Shown: one piece after another, positions 10,201-18,900 of the stretch
How positions within the stretch are numbered: position 1 is the first letter of the stretch
How the letters are laid out: every line of letters begins with the position of its first letter
Assembly (NCBI RefSeq): GCF_000169335.1
Contig: NZ_AAXW01000007.1
Coordinates: 87,384-151,383 of the forward strand
Direction: 5' to 3'
From: Crocosphaera chwakensis CCY0110
Lineage (GTDB): Bacteria; Cyanobacteriota; Cyanobacteriia; Cyanobacteriales; Microcystaceae
DNA length: 64,000 nt
Made by a program: the position numbers and the translations under genes
Notes under the pieces: generated by a model
Database searches by the model: none
Told to the model about the DNA's origin: nothing
Seen by the model: only the letters and a program-made list of their open reading frames with translations

Positions 10201-10659
10201 AATATCGATACCCAAATCTGCTGAAGAGGGAATGTATTGTTCTCCTTGAGCCATACTATCCCCTAAAATCTCTTCAATGGCTGCAAACACAGGAAGAGCG
10301 GTTTCTATAGCCTGCTCTTCGTCAAAACTCCCTGTTGTCATTTGTTCTTCTAACGGATCACGCAAGCGATCAAACGCCTCTAACAACAAGCTTTCTAAAT
10401 CATCATCAATGATCACCGTCTCGTCATACAAGGCTTTAAAAATATCTTCAAGACGATGAGAGAGGATTTTAATGGTATTGAGTTCTACACTAGCAGAGCC
10501 ACCTTTAATAGAATGAGCAGCCCGCATAATTTCATGAACCTTGGATTTATCACGCTCTTCTTTGAGATTGAGTAGTCCAGTTTCAATGATTTGAAGAAGT
10601 TCAGGGGCTTCTTCAATAAAAAATTGATAGGCTTGATCGCGGATATCAGAGTTCATCAT
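7228..10659 (-). CDS. pixL: PixL-type hybrid CheA histidine kinase
   Basis: A CheA-like kinase of about 1143 residues for phototaxis signalling. In order: an Hpt domain with phospho-acceptor His49 (AAHSIKGGSA); a long acidic, low-complexity linker (roughly residues 130-480); the P3 dimerisation helix (FNRLERMNNLVGELVINRNS); the P4 ATPase with an N-box (LLRNGFDHGIEPPEIRRKLG) and glycine boxes (DDGGGLD; GRGVGLDVVREQLRALKGT); a CheW-like P5 domain; and a C-terminal receiver (ILVVDDSAALRR, with Asp in VICDVEMPNMNGFEF and Lys in YFTKPY). The N-terminal extension beginning at 10713 reads like translated repeat DNA, so I prefer the ATG pair at 10659/10656. It lies directly downstream of the two receptor genes and 30 bases before a CheW gene, in one operon. 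Order and architecture match Synechocystis PixL. Confidence 0.92.
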   Translation of the reverse strand: MMNSDIRDQAYQFFIEEAPELLQIIETGLLNLKEERDKSKVHEIMRAAHSIKGGSASVELNTIKILSHRLEDIFKALYDETVIIDDDLESLLLEAFDRLRDPLEEQMTTGSFDEEQAIETALPVFAAIEEILGDSMAQGEQYIPSSADLGIDIVSSLFEVDVAQGLADIENALASGNNEQIAQTLRDQGEVFTGFAELLALPGFGEIVQTILQALNAVPSEAVTIAQVALGDLKQSQHLVLVEGDRISGGQPSEQLLSLANGNLVETPTSALSPSVVETSPEPSLEDNSVLSLDNLFQDPEEEANSLLFSDNETVNEVNTVDHQEVLEETAESILDFANAPPLDDIFGSTGTEIEEPDWAGVPALDDVFGEPSHEPSESVEEMPFAASLNDLFDQVETPTEETEEPLSLEINEIDIQENLNTFVESVENVFDTLPTVEEENNQSASQKLLSPKTVKQSFHNTRSTRSFKDHTKTRSSRQQEGSETQKTAPPLSVRVDFNRLERMNNLVGELVINRNSLSLQNDQLQNKVKDLLNRFSYFQQITNTLKQLSDQMVIAPERYGAIRVTGQAVNRQNVFARSPFSPPSESSDFDSLEMDSYSTVYSIVQSLLEEMMQLEESVDDIVLFARSSNQTLEQQRQMLTSLRDELMWARMLPLGEVLNRFPRVLRDLSNKYNKPVKLKLTGTSVLVDKAALEKLYDPLQHLLRNGFDHGIEPPEIRRKLGKPEQGQIEIQAYHQGNQTIIEMQDDGGGLDLEKIAKKAVEAGLVTPEQVAVMTKEALQDIIFEPGFSTASQVSELSGRGVGLDVVREQLRALKGTVSVSSISGKGTTFTLRLPFTLTISKLLVCLIQQHNYHQGSAIALPSDSIEEIIMPEPEQIKTSGDQRFLAWQKHIIPIYPLQNLLEYHSPCPEGFASQSLQGIMTPDNWGSPLLILRRGERLYALEVNRLVTEQELVIKPFGKAIAVPAYIYGCTILGDGTLIPVVNGTVLLEECLEAYNALGKSAGIIVEASGDKSHTPTPIAQNPTILVVDDSAALRRTLALTLQKSGYRVLQARDGREALEQLQQPGIQLVICDVEMPNMNGFEFLGQRRRDPELMKIPVAMLTSRSSEKHRQLATRLGASAYFTKPYIEQQFLETIKNMITD

Positions 10660-10667
10660 GGTTTTTG

Positions 10668-10712
10668 AGGGAATTAGGAAGCAGAAGGGAGTAGGGGAAG
10701 CAAAGGGAGACA
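10668..10712. repeat. Degenerate purine-rich heptamer tract before pixL
   Basis: On the + strand, GGAATTA GGAAGCA GAAGGGA GTAGGGG and further G/A-rich units repeat with a period near 7. The tract overlaps the alternative upstream start of pixL, which is why that extension looks non-coding. Confidence 0.45.
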
Positions 10713-10729
10713 TTAATGATTGTTAGAAT

Positions 10730-10757
10730 GCTTATTGCCTATTCCCTGTTGCTTATT
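10730..10757. repeat. Heptanucleotide repeat overlapping the stop codon of the second receptor gene
   Basis: GCTTATT GCCTATT CCCTGTT GCTTATT, four exact-period units. The TAA stop of the minus-strand receptor gene (10755-10753) is inside the last unit. Confidence 0.65.
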
Positions 10758-13700
10758 TGACTTTAAACTGTTCAACATTGGCTTGTAACTGTTGAGCAAG
10801 GGCAAGAACTTCTTGGAAAGAGTCAGCAAGATGAGTAGCAGAAACAGAAGTATTGTGAGTAATGGCCGAGACTTCTCCCATAACCTCGTTCATAGATTCG
10901 GAGGTTAAAGATTGTTCTTGAGCAGCTTGAGAAATGGCACTAACTAACGCATTAATCTGCCCAGAAGCTACGGTTATTTCTTGAAGACTATGGCGAGTTT
11001 GTTCAACTAATTCGGTTCCCCGCAACACTTGGTCGGTTCCCGTTTTCATGGTTTGGGTCACTTCTTTGGTTTCCGTTTGAATACTATTGACCAAGGTTTC
11101 AATTTCTGCCGTAGCTTCAGCTGAACTGGTAGCCAAACTTCGCACTTCATCGGCAATCACTGCAAAACCTCGTCCCTGTTCCCCTGCACGGGCTGCTTCA
11201 ATAGAAGCTTTTAACGCTAATAAGTGGGTTTGGGCAGCAAAACGACTAATTAAACTAACCACTTTAGAAATCTTCTGAGATGATTCTCCTAAGTTTTGTA
11301 TCTTTTTAGTGGTTTCTGATACCGTATCTTTAATCGCTATCATCCCCTCTACGGTTTCATTCATGGCATTTTCTCCCACTGTCACTGTCTCAGAAGCTCT
11401 TTGAAAAGCCATAAGGGTTTGTTGAGCATTTTCGGCGACTAAATTAATCGAATGATTCATCGCCATGAGGCGATCGCCAGCTACAGCAATTTTTTCAACT
11501 TGTTTAAGAGCTTGCTCAGCGACCGTTTCAATCAAATGTTCATTATTTTCGGTGGTGCTAGAAAATTGTTGTGCAGCAGTTTTTACGTTCAAGACCAAAC
11601 GACGCAAGTTATCCACTGTGACGTTATACGAGTCAGCGATGGTACCAATTTCATCTTCAGTAATTTTAGCCCGAATTGTGAGATCGCCGTGACTAATGGG
11701 TTCTACTTCTGTAATCAGTTCCATTGCTCTTGCTTGTAGCATTTCTTTAGCAAGACGTTGTTCTTCTTGGGCAATTGCTTGTTGTTGAATCAAGTTAGCC
11801 CGTTCTAAAATTACCCCGACTTGAATGGCTGCCTGAGTCATAAAATCAATTTCAGGCTGTTGCCAATGACGGGGAGATTCACAATGATGGGCAATGAGTA
11901 ACCCCAACAGTTCCCCGTTAACAACGATGGGGGTAACTAAATTAGCCTGAACTGCAAACGGTTCTAACTGTTGAAGATGGCATTGGGTTAGACCTGCATT
12001 ATAAATATTATCTGTGGCTTGAACCCTTCCTTGACGATATTTATCTACATAGTTTTCGGCAAAACAAGGGTCTTCAATAGATGCGCCTAAAGCTTTAGGA
12101 TAACGTTCATCTACAGATTCAGCTATAATTAACCCTTGCCAATTTTCATCAAACTCATAAATAATTACGCGATCGCATTGAATGGCTTGACGAATTTCTT
12201 CCACAGCCGTATCAAAAATAATGTGAGTTTGAGATAACCCAATCAATTTCAACACCAAATCTTTTAACACTTGGGAGCGTTTATTTTCAGCAATTTGGGT
12301 TTGTAATAAACTGACCCGATCAAGAACAGACCCTAATTGGGCTGCTAACTGGCGCATGAAGTTAATTTCCTCTTCTTGCCATTGATGGGTCGTCCGACAA
12401 TAATGGCCGATTAATAAACCAAACAGTTGACCTTGATTGATCACAGGAACAACTAAATTAGCTTTAATTTTTAGTTGTGTCATTAACTGTTGATGATCAG
12501 GGTGAAATCCTGCTGCAAACACATCCTCAGTGGGAACCACTCGCCCTTTTTGGTACGCTTCGAGTAATTCTGTGCTAATACAAGAATCGTTAATTATTTC
12601 ATTGAGAGCAACAGGCCAACCAGGAGAAACAGCTTCATTCGCAATATAACCGCTCCAATCGTCGTTAAAACGATAGATAACAAGGCGATCTAACCCTAAC
12701 ATTTCTTTTGCTTTGCTTAATATCTGATCGAACTGTTTTCTAACTTCCTCTTCATTGGTAGCAACCATGCCATTGATTTTAACTAACCAACGGGATTTTT
12801 CAACTAAATCCGCTTGTTTTTCACTGAACTGTTTAAGTTGTCTGGACATTCTGTTGATATTTGTTCCCAATTGTCCTAATTCGTCGGTTCCTGAAACTTT
12901 TAGACGAGTATCCCATTCTCCCTGACCAATTTTTGCTAGAGCGTTTGTTGCCTGAACAATAGGAAGAGTCAAACGATTAGCTAATAAAACAGCAATTAAT
13001 GCCCATAAAAGACTGGCAGCCGATGTTCCCAAAGCAATTGTTAATAATAACTGTCTTTGAGCAGCTAAAACTGTTTTTGTGTCAGCTTCAATAATTACGC
13101 CCCAATTCAAATCAGGAAAATTAGCCACATTACTGATAGGAGCGTAGGCACCTAAGATTTTTTGACCTGTGATTTGACTGATATCTTTCCAAGTATGAGC
13201 TTTGTGATCAAAAGACTTTTGAGAGAAATATTGAAATTCTTGTTTGGGGTTTTTACCAATATATTTAGCATCTGGTGCGATAAAATAAGCATCAAAATTG
13301 TCAATTAATTTATAATCTTTTTTGAGTAAAGAATAAGCATCAACCACTTTGTCTAAATTACTAACAGGCATTCCCAAGCGCATAACCCCAATCATTTTGC
13401 CAGTAGTTTTATCTTTGACTGGAGCGACAATTTTAATCGAACCTTTTGGCAATTTAGCAGCACTAGGTTTATAGATAAATGGTTTACCCGTTTGCAAAAC
13501 CTTGCTAATATAAGGAGAATCTTTATGGTTGGGAATACTTTTCCCTTGGGAATGAACAATGGCATCCCCATTAAGGTTAAACAAAATAGCGTCTTGATAA
13601 GTTCCTGTTGATTGAATATATTCAGCTAATAGTTTTTGTTTTTCTTCAGTAGAAGTAGCAGCAGCAATCCGAGGATCGGTAAAGACAGGAAGATTAGCCA

Positions 13701-14067
13701 ATAACTGAATATCGTCATACCGTTCTGCTATGAATAATTTAATCTGTTCTGCTAGGGTAATGGCATCGTCTTGACTTTCTTGTTTAATTTGCTGAACCAT
13801 AGACTTTCGAGCAATGAAATAGTCAATAGAACCAATGGCAAAAACGGGAACCACACCAATAGTTACGGCGATGATAGCTGCTTTTGCCCTAAGACTTAAC
13901 CGTTGCCACCAAAAAGTTTGGGGTTCAAAGGTTACTGTTTCTGGGGAGTTAGGAAGAGAATCTTGTGGTAAGTTTAATGGACTGGCAGAAGAACTGGAGT
14001 CGGTATTAGGGTTACTCCAATTATCAGCAGTTTTTTGGGTCGTGGGTTTGGAAGGGGTCTGAGTCAT
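10753..14067 (-). CDS. Methyl-accepting phototaxis receptor with CBCR GAF domain (second PixJ-like)
   Basis: An MCP of about 1104 residues. After a proline/serine-rich start there is a transmembrane helix (AAIIAVTIGVVPVFAIGSID), a periplasmic dCache-like sensor, a second transmembrane helix (LLLTIALGTSAASLLWALIA), a HAMP domain, two GAF domains, a second HAMP-like segment and the MCP signalling hairpin. GAF2 has the DXCF-cyanobacteriochrome signature: DPCF (Cys668), then Cys696-His697 in LTQCHLQQ. It therefore probably binds phycocyanobilin or phycoviolobilin and senses blue/green light. GAF1 has DSC but DH in place of the Cys-His, so it should not attach bilin normally. The hairpin tip reads AAQTHLLALKASIEAARAGE; the QTN and ALN asparagines of most MCPs are His and Lys here. 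ATG 14067 (MTQTPSKP) mirrors the neighbouring paralogue's start; 14133 is an alternative. Confidence 0.9.
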   Translation of the reverse strand: MTQTPSKPTTQKTADNWSNPNTDSSSSASPLNLPQDSLPNSPETVTFEPQTFWWQRLSLRAKAAIIAVTIGVVPVFAIGSIDYFIARKSMVQQIKQESQDDAITLAEQIKLFIAERYDDIQLLANLPVFTDPRIAAATSTEEKQKLLAEYIQSTGTYQDAILFNLNGDAIVHSQGKSIPNHKDSPYISKVLQTGKPFIYKPSAAKLPKGSIKIVAPVKDKTTGKMIGVMRLGMPVSNLDKVVDAYSLLKKDYKLIDNFDAYFIAPDAKYIGKNPKQEFQYFSQKSFDHKAHTWKDISQITGQKILGAYAPISNVANFPDLNWGVIIEADTKTVLAAQRQLLLTIALGTSAASLLWALIAVLLANRLTLPIVQATNALAKIGQGEWDTRLKVSGTDELGQLGTNINRMSRQLKQFSEKQADLVEKSRWLVKINGMVATNEEEVRKQFDQILSKAKEMLGLDRLVIYRFNDDWSGYIANEAVSPGWPVALNEIINDSCISTELLEAYQKGRVVPTEDVFAAGFHPDHQQLMTQLKIKANLVVPVINQGQLFGLLIGHYCRTTHQWQEEEINFMRQLAAQLGSVLDRVSLLQTQIAENKRSQVLKDLVLKLIGLSQTHIIFDTAVEEIRQAIQCDRVIIYEFDENWQGLIIAESVDERYPKALGASIEDPCFAENYVDKYRQGRVQATDNIYNAGLTQCHLQQLEPFAVQANLVTPIVVNGELLGLLIAHHCESPRHWQQPEIDFMTQAAIQVGVILERANLIQQQAIAQEEQRLAKEMLQARAMELITEVEPISHGDLTIRAKITEDEIGTIADSYNVTVDNLRRLVLNVKTAAQQFSSTTENNEHLIETVAEQALKQVEKIAVAGDRLMAMNHSINLVAENAQQTLMAFQRASETVTVGENAMNETVEGMIAIKDTVSETTKKIQNLGESSQKISKVVSLISRFAAQTHLLALKASIEAARAGEQGRGFAVIADEVRSLATSSAEATAEIETLVNSIQTETKEVTQTMKTGTDQVLRGTELVEQTRHSLQEITVASGQINALVSAISQAAQEQSLTSESMNEVMGEVSAITHNTSVSATHLADSFQEVLALAQQLQANVEQFKVK

Positions 14068-14147
14068 GGGATAAGTCTTGTTGGGATATGGAAAGGACAA
14101 GAGTGAGAAGAAAAATGTCAATGATCTTCTCAAACTTTCTTTGGCAA

Positions 14148-17100
14148 CTACTGGACTTTAAATTGACGAATACTATCTTGTAAGGACTGAGCAACAGCTA
14201 AGAGTTCTCCGAATGAGTCGGACACTTGTGCTGCTTCACTGGAGGTTTTATCCGAGATGGCTGCCACTTGAGTCATGGTTTGGGTTACAGTTTGACTGGT
14301 TTGGGACTGTTCAATGGCAGAACGGGTAATGGCTTCAACTAATTCGCTAATTTGAATACTTGCGGCCGTAATTTTATTAAGACTCTTACGGGTTTCATCA
14401 ACTAATTTTGTTCCAGTTACTACCTGTTCTGTCCCTGCTTCCATAGCAGCCACTACTTCGTTGGTTTCCGTTTGAATACCGGCAACGAGGGCTTCAATTT
14501 CTGCTGTCGCTGAAGCAGACTGACGAGCCAGCGATCGCACTTCCTCAGCTACCACCGCAAAGCCTCGTCCTTCTTCTCCTGCGTGTGCTGCCTCAATCGA
14601 AGCATTCAACGCCAATAAGTTAGTCTGATCAGCAAAACTACTAATTAAGTTCACCACTTTAGAAATTTTCTGGGATGACTCCCCTAACCGTTTTACTTTT
14701 TTGGCGGTTTCTGCTACTGTCTGTCGAATAGCCATAATCCCGTCTACTGTACGGTTCATAGCATCTTCTCCGTGTTCTACGGTTTCGGTAGCTTGTTGTA
14801 CGGTAGCTTCAGCTAATTCAGCGTTAGCAGCAACGGTGCGAATAGAGTCGTTCATGGCTTGCAGTTTATCTAGGGCTGCAGAGATATCCTGCGCCTGTTC
14901 AAAGGCTTCTTGAGATAAGGAACGAATAGCAGACTCGTTTTTGTTGGTGGTGTCTGAGAGTTGTCCGGTAGCGTTTTGTACCTGGTTTACAATTTTTCTT
15001 AGGTTTTCAATGGTGGCGTTATAAGAGTCGGCAATCGTACCAATTTCATCCTCTGTTACTCTTGCCCGAATGGTGAGATCCCCTTGGGAAACGGGATCAA
15101 CTTCCATGAGTAATTCTAATGCCCGTCGTTGTAATTGTTCTTTTGCGGTTCTCTGTTCTTGTTCAGAAATTCTTTGTTGTTCGAGCAGATCAGCCCTTTC
15201 TAGAGCAAAACCGATTTGGGCTGCGACTTGGGAGAAAAAGCTAATTTCTGAAGGATTCCAGTTTCTTGGTCCCGAACATTCATGGGCAATATATAACCCT
15301 AATAATTTTCCGTTGCAAATTATAGGAGCAACTAAATTAGCACGAACTTTAAAGGGTTCTAGTTCCTTAAGGTGACATTCGGTCAGTCCTGCATTATAAA
15401 TATCCGGCGTTGCCTGAACTCGACCATTGAGGTATTTATCGACGAATTTAGTGGCAAAACAAGGGTCCATAATCTTGGCATTTAACGCCTTGGGATATCC
15501 ATCTGCTACGTTTTCAGCCACAATGGTTCCTATCCATTGCTCATCGAAAGTATAAACAACAACTCGATCAGTTTTCAGAGCGCGACGCATTTGTTCAACA
15601 GCTATCTGCATCACTTCTTCGGTGTTGAGGCCGGCCGCAATTTTAACGCTAATATTCCGTAACATCTGGCCCAGTTTAGCATCGGCTCTTTGTTGTTGTT
15701 GCAGGGTAATACGGTCAAGGATAATGTTTAACTGTTCGGCTACACGCTGCATAAAGCTAACTTCTTCCTTTTCCCATTGATGAGTTCCTTGACAATGATG
15801 GGCGATTAATAAGCCGAATACATCTTTTTGTTTGATAATAGGAACTACTAAATTGGCATCGATATGCAACTGTTCCATGAGTTGATGGTGTTCAGGATGA
15901 AAGCCAGCTTCATGGACATTATCAGTAGGCACTACTCGTCCTTGACGATATTCTTCCATAATTTCTGGAGGAATACAGCGATCGTCGATTTGCAATTCTT
16001 TAGCACTGGGATAAGCTGGATTGACCGATTCATAGGAAATAAAGGCACTGCCATCAACATTAAATTCATAAATTACCACCCGATCAACCCCTAGAACTGT
16101 CCGAATACCCTCTACAGCTTGATCAAGAATCCGTTGTAAGGCAAGGCGATCAGTAATGATGCTACTGGCAATTTCGGCTAAAAGGTTCGCTTGTAGAGTC
16201 GATGAGATTTGTTTATCTACTAAGCGATGAATTCGTCGGGTCATGGTGTTGACATTTTTGGCTAAAGTAGCGAACTCATCATCACCTAATACTTCAACTT
16301 CTACGTCTAAGTCCCCTTCTCCAATTTTCTTGACAGCAGAGATGACACGGTGTACAGGACGGGTCATTTGTTCAGAAAGCAGAAGGGCTAAAGCCCCTGC
16401 TAACCCGGCAGTTACTAAGGTTCCTAAAAAGATGGCTGTTAGTAGTTGTCGTTGAGCAGCAAAGGCGACAGCATTATCGAGGGTAACTACGGTATTCCAT
16501 CCTAGATCAGGTAGCTTATCAACCTTAGTAAAAGGGGATAAAGCCACTAAGTCTTCTGCACCTAGCTTTGCTGCTGGTTTTTGTCGCTCCTCAAGGATAG
16601 AATAAACAGAAAATAATGAGGAAGCTTTAACCGCTTGGTGTTCAAACTGCTTGCTTCTCTCATCAGCTTTACCAGCAGTATTGGTCTGGGTTACTTGAAT
16701 TCCGTCTGGAGCGAGAAAAACCTCTTCATTCTTATTGACTAAGTAAATATCTTCTCCTTGTTTCATTCCCTGTTTCACCACTTTTTGCAGGTGTTGAACG
16801 GGCATTCTTGAACGAATTACGGCAACAATATCCCCTGTCTGACTATCTCGGACAGGGGCAGCAAAATAGACGTTAAATGTCCCTTCTGTGGCGGAAATGA
16901 GTGGTTGAGTAACAGTAGCTGATTTGGTATTAAGAACTTCTTGGAAATAACTACGATCTTTATAATTTTTCAGAGGAGTTCCTTTGGATTGACCAATGAC
17001 ATTCCCTTGTAAATCAAAGACAGCAATACTGTCATACAACTGATAAAGATTAATATAATTATCTAAGACTTTTTGTTTTTCTTGAGGAGAAACCTGATTT

Positions 17101-17576
17101 CTTAACTCAGCTTTAGTAAAGGTGTCTAAGGTGGCTAACGCTTGGATATTGAGATAGTGATCGTTCATAAACCGAGACAGTTGATCACTTATCCCAACTG
17201 CACGGGAAATTTCTGTTTCTTTGGCCTGATGGTAGGTAATCTTATTAGAAATACTATAGGTTAAAGAACCCACTGCAATCACTGGAATAATACCAATAGC
17301 TGTGGTAGCGATAATACTTTTGGAACGTAGGGTTAAATCTTGCCACCATTTAATGACTGGCCAATTTTGCGAGGTAGGGGTGGCGGTGTTTGGTTTTTCT
17401 CTAGGCGGTTCAGAGGGAAGGGTAACTTCGCTTTCAATGGCTAGAATTTGGGATTCGTTGCTTTCGGTGTCAAGGGTGTCTGAGGATTGATTGTTTTCTA
17501 GTGAAATGTCTTGAGAAACAAAACCGTTGCTTTCGTTATTATTCTGGGAATTTGGGTTAGGAGAAGTCTGAGTCAT
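14148..17576 (-). CDS. pixJ: PixJ-type phototaxis receptor: MCP with DXCF cyanobacteriochrome GAF
   Basis: An MCP photoreceptor of about 1142 residues for directional movement in light. Order: transmembrane helix 1 (SIIATTAIGIIPVIAVGSL), a periplasmic Cache-like domain (phrase VIGQSKGTPLKNYKDRSYFQ), transmembrane helix 2 (AIFLGTLVTAGLAGALALLL), HAMP, GAF1, GAF2, HAMP-like, MCP hairpin. GAF2 contains DPCF (Cys706) and Cys734-His735 (LTECHLKE), the two-cysteine DXCF bilin site of TePixJ/SyPixJ1. GAF1 keeps DRC but has EH where Cys-His should be. The hairpin tip is canonical (DQTNLLALNASIEAAHAGEE). ATG 17576 is chosen over a TTG at 17588. It lies between pixI and a paralogous receptor gene and should signal through PixI, PixL, PixG and PixH. 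The homology to PixJ1 is strong; the colour response is inferred. Confidence 0.93.
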   Translation of the reverse strand: MTQTSPNPNSQNNNESNGFVSQDISLENNQSSDTLDTESNESQILAIESEVTLPSEPPREKPNTATPTSQNWPVIKWWQDLTLRSKSIIATTAIGIIPVIAVGSLTYSISNKITYHQAKETEISRAVGISDQLSRFMNDHYLNIQALATLDTFTKAELRNQVSPQEKQKVLDNYINLYQLYDSIAVFDLQGNVIGQSKGTPLKNYKDRSYFQEVLNTKSATVTQPLISATEGTFNVYFAAPVRDSQTGDIVAVIRSRMPVQHLQKVVKQGMKQGEDIYLVNKNEEVFLAPDGIQVTQTNTAGKADERSKQFEHQAVKASSLFSVYSILEERQKPAAKLGAEDLVALSPFTKVDKLPDLGWNTVVTLDNAVAFAAQRQLLTAIFLGTLVTAGLAGALALLLSEQMTRPVHRVISAVKKIGEGDLDVEVEVLGDDEFATLAKNVNTMTRRIHRLVDKQISSTLQANLLAEIASSIITDRLALQRILDQAVEGIRTVLGVDRVVIYEFNVDGSAFISYESVNPAYPSAKELQIDDRCIPPEIMEEYRQGRVVPTDNVHEAGFHPEHHQLMEQLHIDANLVVPIIKQKDVFGLLIAHHCQGTHQWEKEEVSFMQRVAEQLNIILDRITLQQQQRADAKLGQMLRNISVKIAAGLNTEEVMQIAVEQMRRALKTDRVVVYTFDEQWIGTIVAENVADGYPKALNAKIMDPCFATKFVDKYLNGRVQATPDIYNAGLTECHLKELEPFKVRANLVAPIICNGKLLGLYIAHECSGPRNWNPSEISFFSQVAAQIGFALERADLLEQQRISEQEQRTAKEQLQRRALELLMEVDPVSQGDLTIRARVTEDEIGTIADSYNATIENLRKIVNQVQNATGQLSDTTNKNESAIRSLSQEAFEQAQDISAALDKLQAMNDSIRTVAANAELAEATVQQATETVEHGEDAMNRTVDGIMAIRQTVAETAKKVKRLGESSQKISKVVNLISSFADQTNLLALNASIEAAHAGEEGRGFAVVAEEVRSLARQSASATAEIEALVAGIQTETNEVVAAMEAGTEQVVTGTKLVDETRKSLNKITAASIQISELVEAITRSAIEQSQTSQTVTQTMTQVAAISDKTSSEAAQVSDSFGELLAVAQSLQDSIRQFKVQ

Positions 17577-17631
17577 AACGTTAACCAAAGAGTAAATTTC
17601 AATAAAGAGGGACTAAGAACCTAAATTCGGT

Positions 17632-17659
17632 GTTAAGAGTTAGAAGTAGGAAGATAAAT
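17632..17659. repeat. Degenerate heptanucleotide repeat (4 units)
   Basis: GTTAAGA GTTAGAA GTAGGAA GATAAAT in the 230-base gap between pixI and pixJ. Period 7, same class as the other tracts. Confidence 0.5.
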
Positions 17660-17806
17660 AGCAAAGAAACCAAGAATAAAGCACCTAAAAAATGGTTAAA
17701 CTGTTGAAATTAAGCAATCGGCCATTGATACAATTGGCAAAATAAGCGAGACAGATATTGATGCTTCTGTTGTTTAGTCTTTTGTAAAGACTTTGGATTA
17801 AATACT

Positions 17807-18367
17807 TTAATCATTAGGTTTAGGCATGGCTGCGAGAATGGCTTCTCCATCGAGAACCACTAACATATCTCCACGGGGTGGTAACCAATAACCTCGCAGA
17901 AAGGCCGCTAAGCCAGAATTCGCTGCTGATCCCGAAGGAGATTGAATCTCATTAGGATTACACCATTCCATATCATCGACTTGACTAACTACCGCCCCGA
18001 TATGCTGACGATGGGCTTTAGCGACTTTGTGGGAAGTTTTACCTGAATGAAGGACAATCGTTCGATAAATGGGAGTCACTTGGGGCTGTTGATGCCAAGG
18101 GGTTAACCCCAATAATTCTCCTAAATCGATAATCCAGAGAATTTCTCCACGCCAGTTATAGACTCCCATTACCCAAGAGGGGGTTTGAGGAATGGGAACA
18201 ATTTGACCGAGGGGAATGGTAATAACTTCGGTTAATTGGTCAACGGGTAAGAGTAAGGTGGTATCTGGAACTAACTGGAATCGTAAAAATTGCTCTAATT
18301 GATAACGTTCTTGGCTTTCTAGGGAGGTTGTTGTCGAGTTGATCTGAGAAAATCCATGTTGAACCAC
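17807..18367 (-). CDS. pixI: PixI-type CheW coupling protein
   Basis: A 186-residue CheW-domain protein that bridges the PixJ receptors and the PixL kinase. The CheW core spans residues about 25-175 (FLRFQLVPDTTLLLPVDQLT; WVMGVYNWRGEILWIIDLGE, the conserved G-x-x-N-x-R-G-E segment; MLVVLDGEAILA). Translation appears to start at a GTG (18367-18365) preceded by GGAG about 10 bases upstream. It lies 37 bases downstream of pixH and 230 bases upstream of the first receptor gene, all on one strand, as in the Synechocystis order pixG-H-I-J-J2-L. Confidence 0.87.
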   Translation of the reverse strand: MVQHGFSQINSTTTSLESQERYQLEQFLRFQLVPDTTLLLPVDQLTEVITIPLGQIVPIPQTPSWVMGVYNWRGEILWIIDLGELLGLTPWHQQPQVTPIYRTIVLHSGKTSHKVAKAHRQHIGAVVSQVDDMEWCNPNEIQSPSGSAANSGLAAFLRGYWLPPRGDMLVVLDGEAILAAMPKPND

Positions 18368-18404
18368 AATACTTGACTCCTGTGATGAGGCTTACTGAGT
18401 AAAT

Positions 18405-18767
18405 TTAGGGAATAAGTTGTTTAATGGTGCTGAGAAAGGTATCTTGATCGATGGGTTTGGGAATGTAAGCATCTGCGCCCTGGCGTTTGCCCCAAAATTT
18501 GTCCATATCAGTATTTTTGGTGGAACAAATAATGATCGGGATTTTACTGGTACGTTCTTCGGCTTTGATCGCTCGACAGATTTCAAAGCCACTCACTCCG
18601 GGTAAAACGACATCCAATACAATGAGATCAGGCAATTCTCCATTCAATTTTTCTAGGGCTTCTTCTCCACTACTGGCAATAGCAGCCGTAATACCTGCAA
18701 TTTTTAAATATTGAGTAATAATTTCTCGTTCGGTTAAAGAATCTTCAATGACAAGGACGGTTCCCAT
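18405..18767 (-). CDS. pixH: PixH-type CheY-like response regulator
   Basis: A 120-residue stand-alone receiver domain. It has the acidic pair ED (residues 8-9), the phosphorylation site Asp52 in LIVLDVVLPG, the switch region (IIICST) and the conserved Lys in YIPKPID. It would be phosphorylated by PixL and act on the type IV pilus motor or as a phosphate sink. It sits between pixG and pixI in a run of same-strand genes. The receiver fold is certain; the PixH identity rests on position and length. Confidence 0.9.
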   Translation of the reverse strand: MGTVLVIEDSLTEREIITQYLKIAGITAAIASSGEEALEKLNGELPDLIVLDVVLPGVSGFEICRAIKAEERTSKIPIIICSTKNTDMDKFWGKRQGADAYIPKPIDQDTFLSTIKQLIP

Positions 18768-18900
18768 GATAATTTTTGCCTCTATTAATGTTTGATTAAG
18801 GTGGTTCTATAGTCTTACAATTCCCTAAAACCCTAAGGAAAGTAACATTTTGAATGGATAGGGTGCGTAAAATTTACAAAGGAAAATGTTTCAATTTCCT

